Source: a virus | DNA: 54,663 nt | Virus record (IMG/VR): IMGVR_UViG_3300048792_000052 | Span: 1 to 54,663 of that record | Strand: one strand, 5' to 3' | In this document: piece after piece, positions 52,644 through 54,663 of the stretch | Layout of the letters: every line of letters begins with the position of its first letter | How positions within the stretch are numbered: position 1 is the stretch's first letter | Notes under the pieces: generated by a model | Database searches by the model: none | Told to the model about the DNA's origin: nothing | What the model saw: the letters and a program-made list of their open reading frames with translations, nothing else | Translations under genes and position numbers: made by a program

Positions 52644-52855
52644 GGGCGGCCTCCGTTCTTTTTCTTGGTGATGAGTTGTTTCAGTTCGTCGGCCCGCTGG
52701 CGGGGAACTTTGCGGGTTTCGTTCGTTTCGCCGGTGCCGATGTTCAGGTAACCGCCGTACTTAATCAAAAGTCGGCGCCCTGAGTGGTAGGACGCGCCAA
52801 TGTAGGCGGCGAACTCTTTTACGGTGAGGGTCTCCTCATAAACGATACTTTCCAT
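52640..52855 (-). CDS. Excisionase-like HTH protein
   Basis: A protein of 71 residues with a good ribosome site (CAGGAGATTGCGAC). LTVKEFAAYIGASYHSGRRL, then LIKYGGYLNIGTG, is a winged-helix/MerR-like DNA-binding domain of the type used by recombination directionality factors. It is the first gene after the integrase in the same direction. Role as excisionase is inferred from fold and position. Confidence 0.72.
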   Translation of the reverse strand: MESIVYEETLTVKEFAAYIGASYHSGRRLLIKYGGYLNIGTGETNETRKVPRQRADELKQLITKKKNGGRP

Positions 52856-53206
52856 GTCGCAATCTCCTGTTTGGGATTTCGCGACAGATTTCTCCCGGCC
52901 TATTAGCCGCGAGCGTTACCCAATTGGGCCACGCTTGAACCGTCCAATTGAACTAGCTTAGATAGTTTCTGTCCGTTGCCGTGAAAGAACGCTTCCCTGA
53001 GAGCCAGCGCGACTAAAGCAGGCCGAAAGCCTGACGCGCCTAAACTTAGCTTGTCATCTTGCGTCCACCCGTATCTTTGCCCTATTAGGCAATATTGAAA
53101 CATAACGAAGTCAGCAACGTTTGCCTATATGTCTTATAGCATGGACGTGAATTGGTTTCTAGGGTTTCCGGAAAGTAATCTTGATCTGGATTTGCAGTTC
53201 GAGTTT
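52856..53206. other. Hairpin-rich gap between integrase and excisionase-like gene
   Basis: It shows a perfect hairpin CAGGC-CGAAA-GCCTG near 53018-53033 nested in GGCGCG/CGCGCC-type pairing, and CCCAATTGGG plus nearby CCAATTG repeats around 52918-52950. It may hold the operon promoter, integrase arm sites or a small RNA. A 66-codon frame at 52903-53103 crosses these hairpins and is not convincing. Confidence 0.4.
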
Positions 53207-54268
53207 TTATGAAAATTGCTTCACGCGGACGAGCTGGGGCTTCCAGGTGGAACGGATAAGTTTTGTGAGCTTCTTTTGCCGCGCCCGGTTCCATCCAGCG
53301 TAAACTGTCGCAACGAGTTGTGGGCTGTTGCCGAGGATCATAGCGACTTCGGTAACAGGAACGCCTTGCTCCAAGAGGGATGCAGCCAGGGTGTGGCGAT
53401 AGCGATGGGGATGCGCGCCTTCCACCTTCGCACGGGTAAAGAGCTTGGAAAGGTCGTCCCTGAAATTATTGACGGCGGTTTGCTTCTTCCCTTCCCCGGT
53501 CGCGAAGAAGAAGTCATTGCTCTTGTTCGGACATTTTTCGAGGGCTTCAACGACGTGTTCAGGGAGTGGCAGCCAGACGGGCGCACCGGTTTTTGCGGTG
53601 TATAAAAAAAGGTTTCCGTCTTTCAGCTTGCGGCGCTGGAGCATCACGGCGTCGGCGATTCGTAAACCGCTATGGCGCAACAAGAGAACCATTGCGTAAT
53701 GCCTCGGATGCTTCGATGCTTCGGCTTCGATAGCGAGAAGTTCCTCCGGCTCGAAAGGGGAAACTTGTTTCGGCGGAACTTTCGGCATGGCAAGATCAAG
53801 CGCGGGATTCTTTTTCACCCACTCCTGCCGGATGGCGTGCTTCCAAAAACTCCGCAGCCGTTCGATGTACTTTGCGCTCGTGAGCGCGGACCACGTCCAC
53901 TCGTTCCTGAACTTTTCGATGAGGGGTGTGTTGATGGCGTTGAGGGGAAGATCGGTGAACGCGGCGAGCTTGTCCAAGATTATTTCAAACTTCCGAACGG
54001 TCGCCGATGAGACGTTTTTCTTCTTGAGATGTTCAAGAAAAAGTCTCTTGGCCTCGGCTACCGTGACGGAGGGCTCGGCTGGCGCTTCGCCATCCTCGAT
54101 CTGGCGCTTTAAGACTTCCCCACGCGTCCAGCTCCGCGTTTTCAAACTGCGGCGGATGTACTGGCCCTCAACGGTTCCCTCGCAATGTACCGCGCACCGG
54201 CACTTTCTGAAGTAGCGGTCCTCCTTGTGGGGGCATTTGGATTTGTGCCGTCGCCAGAGGATGAGCAT
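53207..54268 (-). CDS. int: Tyrosine site-specific integrase
   Basis: A protein of 353 residues. The catalytic set is R203 (HSGLRIADAV), K226 (YTAKTGAPVW), H288 and R291 (HPHRYRHTLA), N314 in the usual His/Trp position (LGNSPQ) and nucleophile Y323 (ATVYAGW). The core-binding SAM-like domain spans about 70-155. The first 30 residues hold a Cys/His cluster (CPHKEDRYFRKCRCAVHCEG) that may bind zinc and is seen in some acidobacterial phage integrases (from memory). It ends the element 75 bases from the tRNA-Sec 3' end, its target. Confidence 0.95.
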   Translation of the reverse strand: MLILWRRHKSKCPHKEDRYFRKCRCAVHCEGTVEGQYIRRSLKTRSWTRGEVLKRQIEDGEAPAEPSVTVAEAKRLFLEHLKKKNVSSATVRKFEIILDKLAAFTDLPLNAINTPLIEKFRNEWTWSALTSAKYIERLRSFWKHAIRQEWVKKNPALDLAMPKVPPKQVSPFEPEELLAIEAEASKHPRHYAMVLLLRHSGLRIADAVMLQRRKLKDGNLFLYTAKTGAPVWLPLPEHVVEALEKCPNKSNDFFFATGEGKKQTAVNNFRDDLSKLFTRAKVEGAHPHRYRHTLAASLLEQGVPVTEVAMILGNSPQLVATVYAGWNRARQKKLTKLIRSTWKPQLVRVKQFS

Positions 54269-54341
54269 GTCCGATTATCGCACACTCTACAGCGCACCTT
54301 TTTGCTGATATCCGCAAACTGCTGAAACTAAACAAGATAGA

Positions 54342-54363
54342 TGGCGGAAGCTAGTGGGAGTCG
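54342..54363. repeat. Right attachment site (attR core)
   Basis: 22 bp identical to 2112-2133. It is the 3' end of the tRNA-Sec gene: the CCA, discriminator G, acceptor 3' strand and part of the T arm. Integration thus keeps the tRNA gene intact. Confidence 0.92.
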
Positions 54364-54436
54364 AACCCACCTGCGACACGGAGTGCCCCACGCTGGTTTT
54401 GAAGACCAGGCCCAGCACCGGCCAAGACTAGCTTCC
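54342..54436 (-). tRNA. selC: tRNA-Sec (anticodon TCA)
   Basis: 95 bases including an encoded CCA. The 8-bp acceptor GGAAGCTA/TAGCTTCC and the 5-bp T stem (GTGGG-TTCGACT-CCCAC), the anticodon loop CTTCAAA and a long extra arm are the hallmarks of bacterial selenocysteine tRNA. The host therefore probably makes selenoproteins. selC is a classic phage and island integration site. The gene is complete despite the insertion. Confidence 0.95.
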
Positions 54437-54462
54437 TCGGTGATTCTAGCACCTGCAAGTCT

Positions 54463-54663
54463 TCAGCCTGTCGCCGATGCTCCCGCTTGTGTTCCCGCCA
54501 GGCCCAAGTCCGCGGCGTGCTGTTTCATGGCTTCGATGCAGAATTCGATGTGCTGATCCAAATCCACGTTCAATCCGGCTGCGCCATTCACAATGTCATC
54601 GCGGCTCACTGACCGCGCGAATGCTTTGTCCTTCAGCTTTTTCCGCACTGATTTGGTTTCCAC
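54463..54663 (-). CDS. C-terminal end of a probable HD-type hydrolase (partial)
   Basis: The gene runs off the right edge; 66 residues remain. VRKKLKDKAFARSVSRDDIV, then NGAAGLNVDLDQHIEFCIEA, resembles the conserved end of HD-superfamily predicted hydrolases common in Acidobacteriota and other soil bacteria. The HD catalytic part is outside the window, so this is from pattern memory. Host gene, upstream of tRNA-Sec on the same strand. Confidence 0.5.
   Translation of the reverse strand: METKSVRKKLKDKAFARSVSRDDIVNGAAGLNVDLDQHIEFCIEAMKQHAADLGLAGTQAGASATG

Larger units (their letters stand above)
2112..54363. mobile_element. Integrated siphovirus-like prophage in the tRNA-Sec gene
   Basis: A 22-bp direct repeat bounds the element. 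The right copy is the 3' end of an intact tRNA-Sec gene and the left copy is a remnant. A tyrosine integrase lies just inside the right end. Between them are terminase, portal, prohead protease, capsid, connector, tail tube, tail chaperone, tape-measure, tail-tip, fibre and lysis-type genes, so this is a complete long-tailed phage gene set. It also carries a ParB/KorB-like protein and two VirD4/HerA-type ATPases, so a phage-plasmid or transfer-competent hybrid is possible. Two rightward genes appear frameshifted; otherwise the gene set looks intact. Confidence 0.93.

Noticed and set aside
52903-53103. Leftward frame of 66 codons between integrase and excisionase-like gene
   Set aside because: It crosses strong hairpins and has no ribosome site. 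Kept only as part of the intergenic description.
1-54663. CRISPR arrays, diversity-generating retroelements, insertion sequences, restriction-modification genes
   Set aside because: No spaced direct repeats of suitable length, no reverse transcriptase, no transposase and no methyltransferase motif were seen.

Overview
The window is a stretch of bacterial chromosome carrying one complete integrated element of about 52.3 kb. Two lines of evidence fix its ends. A selenocysteine tRNA gene (anticodon TCA, 8-bp acceptor stem) lies at 54342-54436 on the minus strand, next to a tyrosine integrase (53207-54268). The last 22 bases of that tRNA gene are repeated exactly at 2112-2133. The flanking host genes are a motA start, an HDOD gene and a DUF1778/GNAT toxin-antitoxin pair on the left, and the end of a probable HD-type hydrolase on the right. 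Several small families here (an AT-hook protein at 38859, a membrane protein at 2704, a Cys-rich integrase N-terminus) are ones I associate from memory with Acidobacteriota. That host assignment is an inference, not a database result.

Layout, read in the direction of most transcription (right to left). 54.3-52.3 kb: integrase, a hairpin-rich gap, an excisionase-like HTH protein and a proline-rich membrane protein. 52.2-48.5 kb: two VirD4/HerA-type ATPases flanking a replication-relaxation-type protein, with a 15-bp perfect inverted repeat upstream and a tRNA-like gene. 47.7-46.3 kb: a ParB/KorB-like protein. 45.4-43.2 kb: a rightward early cassette with a DnaG-like primase split by a frameshift. 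43.1-36 kb: a run of small genes including a PD-(D/E)XK nuclease, an SSB-like protein, a SWIM protein, RusA and many tiny Cys-rich proteins. 35.5-11 kb: virion genes in tailed-phage order (TerS, TerL, portal-MuF, fibre proteins, protease fused to a coiled-coil region, HK97-type capsid, connectors, tail tube, G/G-T chaperones with a -1 frameshift, tape measure, tail tip and fibres). 11-4.2 kb: lysis-type and cargo genes (spanin-like, holin-like, papain-like peptidase, DUF932, TonB-like, HNH, SLT-fold lysozyme, GH26-like protein). 4.2-3.2 kb: about 1 kb with no convincing gene but many hairpins. Single rightward genes, several with good Shine-Dalgarno sites, are scattered through the leftward virion genes like morons.

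Three features are not explained by a standard temperate phage. (1) A 12-bp palindrome, GCGGA(AA/TT)TCCGC, is present in 12 exact and 2 near-exact copies, mostly in the non-structural half and often just after stop codons or near starts. It could be the target of the encoded ParB/KorB-like protein or of an unidentified repressor, since no CI-like gene is visible. (2) A DNA-transfer-like ATPase module sits inside a siphovirus genome. (3) A candidate large structured RNA lies near the left end, with a promoter-like sequence next to a copy of the palindrome and a 39-base hairpin at its far end. A recurrent AAAGGTCG box also occurs in the leaders of at least eight leftward genes, many of which lack a normal Shine-Dalgarno site.
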